Part shown: in pieces, positions 18,701 through 26,840 of the stretch
Layout of the letters: every line of letters starts with the position of its first letter
Position numbering within the stretch: the first letter of the stretch is position 1
Assembly (NCBI GenBank): GCA_027214125.1
Contig: JAPWHF010000004.1
Span: forward strand, 1-64,000
DNA from: Zoogloeaceae bacterium G21618-S1
GTDB taxonomy: Bacteria; Pseudomonadota; Gammaproteobacteria; Burkholderiales; Rhodocyclaceae
Direction: 5' to 3'
Length of the DNA: 64,000 nucleotides
The notes under the pieces: model-generated
Seen by the model: only the letters and a program-made list of their open reading frames with translations
Told to the model about the DNA's origin: nothing
Database searches by the model: none
Position numbers and translations under genes: made by a program

Positions 18701-19218
18701 TCAATGTAATAGCCGTCCGGGAAGCGTGCCGCCCAGGTACGTGCGCATTGCTCGGCCGCCGCAGCATTGCCGTTCATCAGCGCCTGGCCAACATCACCGA
18801 GCATGGCGCCGGACAGGCAGATCAGGTCGCTGGCCGCACCCTTGTCGAACCACTCACCGCGCATCTCGGCGCGGCCGCGGTATTTATTGGTGCGATAGGC
18901 CTCGGTCAGCAGCTCGCACAGCTGGCCATAGCCCTTGCGATTGCGGCAGATCAGCAGCACCCGGCCGGGTTTGTCGCGATCAGTGTCATTGGTGATCCAG
19001 GCGTCCACGCCAATGATCGGCTTGACCCCCTTGCCGCGCGCACCCTTGTAGAACTTGACCATGCCGAACAAGTTGGCCAGATCGGAAATGCCCAGCGCCG
19101 GCATACCGTCGGCAGCAGCGCGGGAAATGGCTTGTCCGACCTGCACGATCCCGTCGGAAATCGAGTATTCGGTGTGCAGGCGAAGATGGATGAAGCGGGG
19201 TTCGGTGGGCGTGCTCAT
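15736..19218 (-). CDS. dnaE: DNA polymerase III alpha subunit
   Basis: The product is 1160 residues, the same length as the Escherichia coli subunit. It is the replicative polymerase of the chromosome. The start at 19218 gives MSTPTEPRFIHLRLHTEYS, the normal N-terminus of the PHP domain. The catalytic aspartates lie in MPDFDIDFCQ, with GPGRGSGAGSLVAYSL upstream. HhH and OB-fold domains follow toward the C-terminus. No ribosome binding site precedes the ATG. A TAGAAT -10 (plus 19227-19232) ends only eight bases before it, so the message could be leaderless. The 3' end overlaps the convergent GGDEF-EAL gene by ten bases. Confidence 0.98.
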   Translation of the reverse strand: MSTPTEPRFIHLRLHTEYSISDGIVQVGQAISRAAADGMPALGISDLANLFGMVKFYKGARGKGVKPIIGVDAWITNDTDRDKPGRVLLICRNRKGYGQLCELLTEAYRTNKYRGRAEMRGEWFDKGAASDLICLSGAMLGDVGQALMNGNAAAAEQCARTWAARFPDGYYIEVQRAGHPGAETYLRAAVKLAGELGLPVVATHPVQFLNRDDFKAHEARVCISQGYVLADKRRPKDFTEEQYLKSQDEMAELFADLPEALANSIEIAKRCSLTVQLGKNFLPQFPTPEGMTLDDFLVAEAKAGLEVRLKELYPNEVEREAQRERYFDRLKFETDTIVQMGFPGYFLIVADFINWAKHNGVPVGPGRGSGAGSLVAYSLRITDLDPLEYALLFERFLNPERVSMPDFDIDFCQDNRYKVIEYVRDTYGADAVSQIATFGTMASKAVVRDVGRVLDLPYGLCDRLSKLIPVVQNKPLSLNDARDQEPQINDLMADPGDGESIQELWSLAEPLEGLSRNVGMHAGGVLIAPGKLTDFCPLYIADGDDATPVSQFDKDDVEAVGLVKFDFLGLRNLTILELAVDYVERLSGERPDLAGLSFDDPAAYQILKDANTTAIFQVESDGMKKLLKKLGPDRFEDIIAVLALYRPGPLGSGMVDDFILRKKGQQSIDFFDDALKACLEPTYGVIVYQEQVMQISQIIGGYTLGGADMLRRAMGKKKASEMAHHREIMREGAKKQGFAEELAMQLFDLMEKFAEYGFNKSHTAAYAVVTYHTAWLKAHHCAAFMAATLSSDLDQTDTIKIFYEDAISPVNKLVMLPPDVNESDYRFVPVDRKTIRYGLGAIKGAGEPAVRAIIKAREGKPFTDLFDFCERVDRRSVNRRAVEALIRAGAFDALDADRAKLIATVPVAMEAAEQIAANAMQGGLFDALPDAGGPMADYAKVRPWTERERLKEEKTAIGFFLSGHPFNSFKSEVRRFVRRPLSQVEPSRDLVTMAGVVMDVRMKMTARGKMAFVVLDDGTAVREISVFNELYESRRGKIVVDEILIVDGKVSNDDFTGGYRIIADSLMTLAEARGRFAQRLEISLNGEVAEAGSASAAAQRLESLLTPYRDESCPVLVRYRNADAEGDLPLGAGWRVRLEDSLLDSLREWLPAEAVEVRYR

Positions 19219-19522
19219 GGGGCAGAATTCTACCGCGCAAACGCCCCTGGGCGTTGCCGGTACACCACAGTCCGACATCCGGAATCCGCCCCCAACAACA
19301 GCCGATCGCACCACACAGCCGTTCGTCGGATCGAGAGCGGGCCAAATTTTACCCAGCTTGGCTCAACCGGCTATAGTGACACCGTCTGGAAGCGCTTCTG
19401 AGTGAAGCGCCAGACCGACTGCCGGGCTCGATCCCGACGGCGCAAAGAAACAATCAAGAATCCGCTGGACCCGCCGCCGTATGAGGTCATCGGCAACGAC
19501 AGGCGGGCCCCAGGAGAGAAGC
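19219..19522. other. Divergent intergenic region, dnaE / HisKA_2 kinase
   Basis: This is a 304-base gap without a gene. It holds the candidate dnaE -10, a rightward TATAGT -10-like element near 19373, and an interrupted hairpin at 19384-19415. In the hairpin GTCTG and GCGCTTC pair with GAAGCGC and CAGAC around a TGAGT loop. The hairpin is about 108 bases upstream of the kinase start, so the kinase message would have a structured leader. Nothing else recognisable was seen. Confidence 0.5.
19227..19232 (-). promoter_or_regulatory. Possible -10 of dnaE
   Basis: TAGAAT on the minus strand, eight bases upstream of the dnaE start codon. The -35 region is not close to consensus. If used, transcription would begin at or within a base or two of the ATG. 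Confidence 0.4.
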
Positions 19523-21319
19523 ATGCTGATGGACCCACGCGAGCCAGCCCGACCGGGCGGGCCTGCCGGGATTGACACAGGCATAGAGCGCGCACCGACA
19601 GTGCCGCTTTCGGCGTTGCCAATGGCGGCTGCTGTGATCACCGCACACGGGCAATACGCTGACACCAACGCGGCCTTTTCCCGCCTGCTCCCGGAGCCGG
19701 ATGCACAATGGCAAGGCCAGCCCTACGACACGCTGTCGCCAGTGGATCCCGCCGGACTGATGGCCTTGCTGCAGCGCGTACAAGCGCAAGGCCTGCCTCA
19801 GAGCGCAGATCTGATGGCCGGCACGGCGGCCGCGACGAGCAACCTACTGCGCTGCCGGTGTCAGCCGCTGGCCGATGGCAACATGCTCTTGCTGATCGAA
19901 CCCGCCCCAGCTCCCGCCAGTGCGCCTCAAGCCCACAGCATTCTCGACCATATCTTCACCTTCGTCGGCGTGCTGGCCCCGGACGGCACCGTGCTTGAGG
20001 CAAATCGCGCCTCTCTTGAAGCCGCCGGTATCACGCTCGACGACGTGCGCGGTCGTAAGTTCTGGGACTGTTACTGGTGGAACCTTGAATCGGAGACCGC
20101 CCACCGCATCGCCCGGGCGGTGCGCAGTGCCGCTGCGGGCGCCACGCCGCGTTTCGATATTGAAAAACGCATGGCCGGCGACAGCGTGCTCACCATCGAC
20201 CTGATCCTCTCGCCGGTGCACGACGACAGCGGCACCGTCACCCATCTGATCTACAGCGCCATCGATGTGAGCGACCGCAAGGCTGGCGAAGCGGCGCTGC
20301 AGCGCTCGGAGCAGCGCTTCCGGCAGGTGGTGGAGTCGGCACCCGACGGCCTGGCGATGGTCGATGCCAACGGTCACATGGTGCTGGTCAATACCGGCAT
20401 GGAGAACATTTTCGGCTACACCCGCGGCGAGATGCTCGGCAACATTATCGAGATGCTGATGCCGCAGCGACACCGCGGCGCGCATGGCGCGCTGTTCCAG
20501 GGCTATCTGGCAGATCCGACCGCGCGTGACATGGCAGGGCGACGCGAGCTCTACGCCCGACGCAAGGACGGTAGCGAATTCCCGGTTGAGATCGGGCTCA
20601 ACCCGATTCCCACCGAGACCGGAACGATGGTGTTGGCCACCATCCAGGACGTTACCCGGCGCAAGGCCGACCGGCAACTGATCGAACGCTCGCTCGAAGA
20701 AAAGACCGTGTTGCTGCACGAGATCCATCACCGGGTGAAGAACAACCTGCAGGTCATCTCCAGCCTGCTCAACCTGCAGGCGCGCAACGCCGACCCCTCG
20801 GTCGGTCAGGCACTGTCTGAGAGCCAGGGCCGGGTCAAGGCAATGGCACTGATCCACCAGCTGCTTTATGAACGCAATGATTTCTCACAGGTCGACCTGG
20901 CCACCTATCTGCAGCGCCTGTGCGCCCTGCTGCAAGAGAGCTACCGCAGCGGACCCGCCCGTTTCAGCCTGCACGTCAATGCCGCCGAGCCGGTGCATCT
21001 CAACCTGCAACGCGCCGTGCCCTGCGGGCTGCTGGTCAACGAGTTGGTCACCAACGCCATCAAACACGCCTTTCCGGACGGGCGCAGCGGTCACATCAAC
21101 GTCACACTCGCGCCGATCGACGACGATCACTGCGCCATCACCGTGGCCGATGATGGCATCGGCCTGCCGTCAGAGGTCTCGCCAGGGACAGGCCGCTCGC
21201 TCGGCATGCAACTCATTCCGCTACTCAGTGACCAGGCCGGCGGGCAATGGCAGGTGTTTAGAGAGCACGGCACCCGATTCGAGCTGAAAATCAGCACTAC
21301 CCCTCAGGAGTCAAAATGA
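19523..21319 (+). CDS. PAS-domain sensor histidine kinase, HisKA_2 family
   Basis: The product is 598 residues from the ATG at 19523, chosen because GGAGAGAAGC lies immediately upstream. No membrane segment is visible, so it is probably cytoplasmic. PAS-like domains occupy roughly 30-380; the last has ESAPDGLAMVDANGHMVLVN and a PAC tail. The HisKA_2 phosphoacceptor region HHRVKNNLQVISSLLNLQAR starts near residue 402. The HATPase_c domain has LVNELVTNAIKHAF (N box) and VADDGIGLP (G1 box). The gene overlaps the next response-regulator gene by four bases (ATGA), so the two very probably form a dedicated two-component pair controlling cyclic-di-GMP turnover. Confidence 0.92.
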   Translation: MLMDPREPARPGGPAGIDTGIERAPTVPLSALPMAAAVITAHGQYADTNAAFSRLLPEPDAQWQGQPYDTLSPVDPAGLMALLQRVQAQGLPQSADLMAGTAAATSNLLRCRCQPLADGNMLLLIEPAPAPASAPQAHSILDHIFTFVGVLAPDGTVLEANRASLEAAGITLDDVRGRKFWDCYWWNLESETAHRIARAVRSAAAGATPRFDIEKRMAGDSVLTIDLILSPVHDDSGTVTHLIYSAIDVSDRKAGEAALQRSEQRFRQVVESAPDGLAMVDANGHMVLVNTGMENIFGYTRGEMLGNIIEMLMPQRHRGAHGALFQGYLADPTARDMAGRRELYARRKDGSEFPVEIGLNPIPTETGTMVLATIQDVTRRKADRQLIERSLEEKTVLLHEIHHRVKNNLQVISSLLNLQARNADPSVGQALSESQGRVKAMALIHQLLYERNDFSQVDLATYLQRLCALLQESYRSGPARFSLHVNAAEPVHLNLQRAVPCGLLVNELVTNAIKHAFPDGRSGHINVTLAPIDDDHCAITVADDGIGLPSEVSPGTGRSLGMQLIPLLSDQAGGQWQVFREHGTRFELKISTTPQESK

Positions 21320-23742
21320 ACGGCAGAATCATGATTGTTGAAGACGAGCGCATTGTCGCACTCGATCTTTGCCAGACACTCGAATCCTTTGGGCATACCG
21401 TGGTAAAAGTGGTGTCCAGCGGCGAGCAGGCTGTTTCCGATGGGCCGTCACTGAAGCCGGATCTGGTCCTCATGGACATCCATCTCGATGGCAAGATGGA
21501 CGGTACCGAGGCAGCCCGGGTGTTTCAGCAGCACAATATTCCGGTCCTGTTCCTGACCGCTTTCGCGGGCCAGTCGATGCTTGATCAGGCCGAAAAAAGC
21601 AGCCCCTACGGATATCTGGTCAAACCTGTCGAGACACGCGCCCTGCAAGCGACCGTGCGCATGGCCCTGGCGCGCCGCCGTGCCGAGCTCGACGTTGAAA
21701 GAGGCGAAGAACGCCTGCGCCTCGCTGTCGACGTCGCCGGCCTGGGCGTATGGGAATGGGACGCCGCCGCCAGGGAATTCATCGGCGAGGGGCAGTTCGA
21801 AGCGATTCTCGGGCACATGCCAGCGTCCCTCGACGATGCCGACAGCGGGTTTCTGGCGCGTATCGAACCCGCCTACCGTTCCGCCATCGCCGACGCCCTG
21901 ACTCGCGGCGAGGCCATCCGCACTACCGTCAAACTACGTGAAGCGCCAGACACCGGTCGCAACGGCTGGCTTGATTTCCACGCCCGCGCCTTTGCCGGCC
22001 CGAATGGTGGCATGGGCCGCGCCATCGGCGTCATCCGCGATGTCACCGCCCAGCGCAGCCAGGAGGACCATCTACGACGGGCGGCCGTGGTGTTTACCAG
22101 CACCGGCGAGGGGATCGCCATTCTCGACGCCCAGCGCCGTATCGTTTCGGTCAACCCGGCCTTCACCGAGATGACGTGCTACTCCGAAAGCGATGTGCTG
22201 ACACGCGATCCGGACGAATTCCTCTACGCCCGACGCCACGACGACAGGCTTGCCGCCAAACTGAAGGAAAGCGGCTCAGACTTCTGGAGCGGCGAAGTCG
22301 CCTGTGTGCGCAAGGACGGCACCCTGCTGCCCTCATGGCAACACCTGTGCGTCGTGCGCGATGCGCAGGGGCAGGTCGGCAACTATGTGCTGGCCATCTC
22401 CGACACCGGCGCCTTGCGTCGTGCCGAAGCGCAAATCAACCACCTGGCTTTTCACGACACGCTGACCGGTCTGGGCAACCGCAATATGCTCGAAGACACG
22501 ATCGAGAAGGAAATCGAACGCGCCAACCAGAACCGCAGTCGCATGGCAGTGTTGTTCATCGACCTCGACGGATTCAAACTGATCAACGACACAATGGGCC
22601 ACGCGACCGGCGACCAACTACTGAGCGAAGTCGCGCGACGTATCGTCCGCGTATTGCGGCGGACCGACACCGCCATCCGGCTCGGCGGCGATGAGTTTCT
22701 GGTGGTCGTGCCAGAAGTCTCCCGACTCGAAGATTGCGCCAGCCTGGCCGAGAAGCTGCTGTGCGAAATCCGCTCGGTTGTCGAACTCGAACACGAGCGT
22801 CTCAGTGTCTCGGCCAGCATCGGCATTGCCGTCTATCCGGACAATGCCACCGATTTCAACGACATGATCAAGGCGGCGGACAGTGCCATGTATGGCGCCA
22901 AAGAGCATGGCCGAAACCGCTTCGCCTTCTATTCTTCCGAAATGGCCGATCGTGCCATGGAGCGACTTTACATCGAGCAAGGCCTGCTTCGCGCCATTGC
23001 CGACGAGCAGTTTGTGCTGAACTATCAGCCCGTCGTGCGCCTCGAGGACGGCCAGTTGCTGGGCTTCGAGGCACTGATCCGCTGGGATGAACCGACCCAT
23101 GGACGCATCGAACCGGACCGCTTCATCCCGGTCGCCGAGGAGTCCGGCCTGATTGACTACATCGGCAGCTGGGTGCTGCACACCGCCTGCGCGCAGGCCA
23201 ACACTTGGATCGCGGCTGGCTTTACCGACCTGCGACTGGCCGTCAACGTCTCCGCCCGGCAGATGCGCGCGGGCGATTTCGATACCATCGTCCGCGATAC
23301 GCTCGCGGCCACCGGTTTTCCGGCCGCGCAGCTGGAACTGGAGATCACCGAAAGCACACTGCAGTCGGTCGATCGCAGTCGCGAACTGCTTGGCCGGCTC
23401 AAGGCGCTCGGCGTCATGATCTCGATCGACGATTTCGGCACCGGCTTCTCGTCACTATCACTGCTCAAGCACCTGCCGATCGACCGCATCAAGATCGATC
23501 GTTCCTTTGTTCAGGATCTGCCAGACGACGCCAACGACGTGGCCGTCACCGAAGCCATCATCGCCATGGCCGGCAGCCTCGGACTGGCATTGCTTGCCGA
23601 AGGTGTCGAAACCCCGGCTCAGCAGCAATTTCTGCGCGCACGTGGCTGTGCCGACGCTCAGGGCTACCTGTATTCGAAGCCACTCGATGTGCACGATGTC
23701 GACCTGCTGATCGCCTCCCCGTCGCGCGGGCGGCTGTCATAG
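21316..23742 (+). CDS. Response regulator REC-PAS-PAS-GGDEF-EAL
   Basis: The product is 808 residues. The receiver domain (about 1-118) has the acidic pair ED at 9-10, phosphoacceptor D54 in VLMDIHL and K103. Two PAS-like domains follow, then GGDEF with LGGDEF intact (457-461) and EAL with FEAL (EAL at 585-587). The EAL metal motif IDDFGTGFSS and the EGVET glutamate are intact, so both catalytic domains could be active. The start overlaps the upstream HisKA_2 kinase stop. Phosphorylation by that kinase most likely switches the balance between making and breaking cyclic-di-GMP. Confidence 0.93.
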   Translation: MNGRIMIVEDERIVALDLCQTLESFGHTVVKVVSSGEQAVSDGPSLKPDLVLMDIHLDGKMDGTEAARVFQQHNIPVLFLTAFAGQSMLDQAEKSSPYGYLVKPVETRALQATVRMALARRRAELDVERGEERLRLAVDVAGLGVWEWDAAAREFIGEGQFEAILGHMPASLDDADSGFLARIEPAYRSAIADALTRGEAIRTTVKLREAPDTGRNGWLDFHARAFAGPNGGMGRAIGVIRDVTAQRSQEDHLRRAAVVFTSTGEGIAILDAQRRIVSVNPAFTEMTCYSESDVLTRDPDEFLYARRHDDRLAAKLKESGSDFWSGEVACVRKDGTLLPSWQHLCVVRDAQGQVGNYVLAISDTGALRRAEAQINHLAFHDTLTGLGNRNMLEDTIEKEIERANQNRSRMAVLFIDLDGFKLINDTMGHATGDQLLSEVARRIVRVLRRTDTAIRLGGDEFLVVVPEVSRLEDCASLAEKLLCEIRSVVELEHERLSVSASIGIAVYPDNATDFNDMIKAADSAMYGAKEHGRNRFAFYSSEMADRAMERLYIEQGLLRAIADEQFVLNYQPVVRLEDGQLLGFEALIRWDEPTHGRIEPDRFIPVAEESGLIDYIGSWVLHTACAQANTWIAAGFTDLRLAVNVSARQMRAGDFDTIVRDTLAATGFPAAQLELEITESTLQSVDRSRELLGRLKALGVMISIDDFGTGFSSLSLLKHLPIDRIKIDRSFVQDLPDDANDVAVTEAIIAMAGSLGLALLAEGVETPAQQQFLRARGCADAQGYLYSKPLDVHDVDLLIASPSRGRLS

Positions 23743-23754
23743 CAAGCGCGCCAC

Positions 23755-24705
23755 CTACATCAGCCCCGCAGCCCGCAACACCAGCACGCCCACACTGGTG
23801 GTCAGGATTGAACCCAGGGTGGTCACGGCAATGATGTTGGCCGCCAGCACCGCGTTGCCGCCCATGGCGCGCACCATCACATAACTCGCGGCAGCCGTTG
23901 GGGCACCGGACATCAGCATCAACACGCCCAGATCCACCCCACGGAAGCCGGCGATCAGGCCGCACACCACAAACACCAGCGGCACCGCCACCAGCTTGAT
24001 GCCGCCCACCACCAAAGTGGTACGCACATCACGGCGCAACTGGCCAAAGTCCAGGGCCGCACCGGTGCACAACAATGCCAGCGGCAAGGACAGGTTGGCA
24101 AAATACTGCCCAGACTGCAGCACCAACGCCGGCAACTCGATGCCCGCCCACGACACCGGCAAGGCCGCCACGATGCCGATGATCAGCGGATTTCGGACAA
24201 TGCCCTTGATCAACTGCCCGGCACTTCGATGGGTGTTCAGCGAACGGCTGAGCGTCATCACCGCCAACACGTTGAACAAGATGGTCACCAAACCGAGGTA
24301 GAGCGACGCGGCGACCAGGCCCGCCTCGCCATAAGCATTGACGCACAATGCCAGGCCAATGATGCCCATGTTCGAGCGAAAACAGCCCTGCACGAACACC
24401 CCGCGGTCAGTCGGCGTCGCCACCCAACGCCGCGCGCCCCACTCCAGTGCAACAAAAATCGCCACAGTCCCCGCCAACCCGAGCCCGATCAGGCCGAAAT
24501 TGGCCGCCGCCTCGAAGCGCGTCTTACTGATGCTGATGAACAGCAGCGCCGGCAAGGCGACGTTGAACACCAGCTTCGCGCCGGTATCAACAAAATTGTC
24601 ATTGAGCAGGCCGACCCGCATCAGGCCGACACCCAGCGCCAACACGACAAAAATCGGGCCAGTGACGGAAAAGGAAAACGCCAGCGCATCTAGTAAATCG
24701 GTCAT
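23755..24705 (-). CDS. AEC-family permease
   Basis: The product is 316 residues, the usual size for the auxin efflux carrier family. It starts at the ATG at 24705 (MTDLLDALAFSFSVTGPIFV). About ten hydrophobic segments are arranged as two inverted halves. Family-like stretches are GLLNDNFVDTGAKLVFNVALPALLF near the N-terminus and VLMLMSGAPTAAASYVMVRAMGG near the C-terminus. Bacterial members export or import small organic acids such as malate or malonate. The substrate is unknown here. The gene lies 46 bases downstream of the rhomboid gene on the same strand. Confidence 0.88.
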   Translation of the reverse strand: MTDLLDALAFSFSVTGPIFVVLALGVGLMRVGLLNDNFVDTGAKLVFNVALPALLFISISKTRFEAAANFGLIGLGLAGTVAIFVALEWGARRWVATPTDRGVFVQGCFRSNMGIIGLALCVNAYGEAGLVAASLYLGLVTILFNVLAVMTLSRSLNTHRSAGQLIKGIVRNPLIIGIVAALPVSWAGIELPALVLQSGQYFANLSLPLALLCTGAALDFGQLRRDVRTTLVVGGIKLVAVPLVFVVCGLIAGFRGVDLGVLMLMSGAPTAAASYVMVRAMGGNAVLAANIIAVTTLGSILTTSVGVLVLRAAGLM

Positions 24706-24751
24706 CAAAAATCTCGTCGCCCCCGTGGTCCGTCTGGTCGGGGAGAAAGGT

Positions 24752-25870
24752 TCAGTCTTGCGTCGGCGGCGCCACCCGCAATACCTGACTGATCTGCGCA
24801 TCCGCCGATTTCTGCAGCGCGTTCGACAACTCCAGCCAGCGCGGGTCACCCGTTTCCATCGCCATCGTCAGCGCTTGCAACGCCTCACGCCGGGCCCGGG
24901 CATAGCGCGCAAACACTGGCGCCTGCCAGGCGCTGGCCGGTGCCGCGTCCAACGCCTCGGCCAGCGCCGCCCAGCCCGGCATCAATTCGGTTTCGATCAC
25001 CCGCAGGGCGTCCTGGGTCGTCATCTGGCCGCTGCGCAAAGCGTCGAGTACCAGATGGTGACGTGTCACCAAGCGATATTCCGTCTCGGACAATTGCTGC
25101 TGCAAGGCCTCGGGCAAAGCACCCAGCGTCGGCGCCGGGCGATGCGCTGGCGTCACAGCAGCCCACAATACCGCCGTCGCCAATACCACCAGTGCGCCAC
25201 CCAAACCCGCACGACGCCGCGCACCGGGCGCTTGCCGACTCGCGGGAGCCAAAGCGGCACCGAGCACAATGCCGGTCAGCAAGCCACCAATATGTGCGGC
25301 ATTGTCGATACCGGGAATCAGCAGCCCCGCCGCCAGCGAGTAGGCAATGAAAATCAGCAAGCCCCGCCGCAAGCGCCGTGCCGTATCGGCAGGGATGGCA
25401 TCGCGACTGACCAGCACATAGCCAAGCAAGGCCCCAAACACACCAAACACCGCACCGGAGGCGCCAATGCTCAGCCCGCTCGGCCGCCACCACACGCTGG
25501 CCACACTGGCCACGATGCCACAGGCCAGATAGATCCACAGAAATGGCCGAGAGCAAAACACCCGCTCGGCCAGCTGTCCGCCCTGATAGAGCGCGAGCAT
25601 GTTGAGCGACACATGCAGCACACCACCGTGCAAAAAAATGCCGGTGATCAACCGCCATGGCTGCCCACCGTGGGTTTGCACCGCGTAGTTTCCGCCCCAG
25701 TCGGCAAGCAAGGCGCCAGGGATATGCCACAACGCCCCGGCACTTGAGGCCAGCCCGACAAAGATCAACAGATTCGCCGCGATCAGACCCGCCGTCGCCC
25801 AGATGACGGGCACACGCGCAAACAAGGCGTCGGCAAACTCCTCGGGGGTCGGGATGCGGGATACAGGCAT
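24752..25870 (-). CDS. Rhomboid-family intramembrane serine protease
   Basis: The product is 372 residues from the ATG at 25870, which has a weak AAGAAG upstream; an ATG eleven codons earlier is also possible. The rhomboid core shows HGGVLHVSLNM (first catalytic-face histidines and asparagine), the nucleophile S138 in GASGAVFG and the catalytic H193 in AAHIGG. About six or seven membrane segments are present between residues 20 and 215. A cytoplasmic C-terminal tail of about 150 residues, helical in character and without a recognised domain, is an extension beyond the minimal rhomboid fold. It should cleave membrane-protein substrates within the bilayer. Substrates are unknown. Confidence 0.88.
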   Translation of the reverse strand: MPVSRIPTPEEFADALFARVPVIWATAGLIAANLLIFVGLASSAGALWHIPGALLADWGGNYAVQTHGGQPWRLITGIFLHGGVLHVSLNMLALYQGGQLAERVFCSRPFLWIYLACGIVASVASVWWRPSGLSIGASGAVFGVFGALLGYVLVSRDAIPADTARRLRRGLLIFIAYSLAAGLLIPGIDNAAHIGGLLTGIVLGAALAPASRQAPGARRRAGLGGALVVLATAVLWAAVTPAHRPAPTLGALPEALQQQLSETEYRLVTRHHLVLDALRSGQMTTQDALRVIETELMPGWAALAEALDAAPASAWQAPVFARYARARREALQALTMAMETGDPRWLELSNALQKSADAQISQVLRVAPPTQD

Positions 25871-25958
25871 GCGCTTCTTATACACCAGACGAATGGACGA
25901 CATCGCGACGCCGCCCGCGCTTACCCGACGACCGCGATGACGAAGAGCGTGCTGTGTG

Positions 25959-26450
25959 TCAGCCCTTTTCCTCGTGGCCGTGGGTTTCAGCAAAGCGCTT
26001 TTCCAGCTCGTGGCGCAAGGCCTTGCGGGCCTCGGCGGCCTCAAAGCGCCGCTTTTCCTTGGGGCTGAATGGCCGCAAGGCGGGCACCGGCGCCGGCTTG
26101 CCCTCGTCGTCCACCGCCACCATGGTGAAGAAACAACTGTTGGCGTGGCGCACATCCTGGGTGCGGATGTTCTCGGCCATGACCTTGATGCCGACTTCCA
26201 TCGACGACTTGCCGGTGTAGTTCACGCTGGCCAGGAAGGTGACGAGTTCACCGACGATGATCGGCTCGCGGAACATCACCTGATCGACCGATAACGTCAC
26301 CACATAGCGTGCGGCGTAGCGGCTGGCACAGGCATAGGCCACCTGGTCGAGCAGGCGCAGCACCGCGCCGCCGTGCACCTTGCCGGAGAAGTTGGCCATT
26401 TCCGGGGTCATCAAGACCGTCATGGTCAGTTGGTGTGCGGGTAAATCCAT
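25959..26450 (-). CDS. Acyl-CoA thioesterase, hotdog fold (YciA/BACH type)
   Basis: The product is 163 residues. The hotdog domain has MTPEMANFSGKVHGGAVLRLLDQVAYACASR, where the Asn/His/Gly helix and the DQVAY aspartate match acyl-CoA hydrolases of the YciA group. A charged, Lys/Glu-rich C-terminal tail follows. It hydrolyses acyl-CoA to free acid and CoA in the cytoplasm. Chain-length preference is not readable. It stands between the rhomboid gene and a small secreted protein, with no obvious pathway partners. Confidence 0.88.
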   Translation of the reverse strand: MDLPAHQLTMTVLMTPEMANFSGKVHGGAVLRLLDQVAYACASRYAARYVVTLSVDQVMFREPIIVGELVTFLASVNYTGKSSMEVGIKVMAENIRTQDVRHANSCFFTMVAVDDEGKPAPVPALRPFSPKEKRRFEAAEARKALRHELEKRFAETHGHEEKG

Positions 26451-26480
26451 ACTGGGCTTCCTTGTAATCTCTTGGGCCGA

Positions 26481-26840
26481 TCAACGCTGGGCCGCTTCGG
26501 CACGAGCGCGGGCCAACGCCGCTTCACGCCGCGCATCGGCGGCATGAATGGCAGCGCGTTGGTCGTCGCTCAGCGTGCGACCAATTTGATGCTCAAGGCT
26601 TTCAGTTACCCTACGACCGGTATCGGTGATACGCGGGCCGTTCGGTATCCCCTGCCGCACCTGTGCCGGCGTCGCGCCCGTAATACTGACCACGTCATCG
26701 ACAAAGGCGCGCTCGATGCGCACCCGCTCCGCCTTCAGATGGGCCGCGCCCGCCGGACTCGGCATGGGCTCGGCCGCCTGCGCGCCCATGGCCAGGGCCA
26801 TCAGCACAGCAAGCACCCAGCGGCACGCGGGCCGCATCAC
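26481..26840 (-). CDS. Small secreted hypothetical protein
   Basis: The product is 119 residues, with an N-terminal signal peptide (hydrophobic VLAVLMALAMG, cleavage probably after AQA) and a mature domain of about 95 residues rich in Ala, Arg and Glu and probably helical. I recognise no family. The start codon overlaps the stop of the upstream quinone oxidoreductase gene in ATGA, so it is probably translated with it. Periplasmic location is inferred from the signal peptide. Confidence 0.72.
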   Translation of the reverse strand: MMRPACRWVLAVLMALAMGAQAAEPMPSPAGAAHLKAERVRIERAFVDDVVSITGATPAQVRQGIPNGPRITDTGRRVTESLEHQIGRTLSDDQRAAIHAADARREAALARARAEAAQR

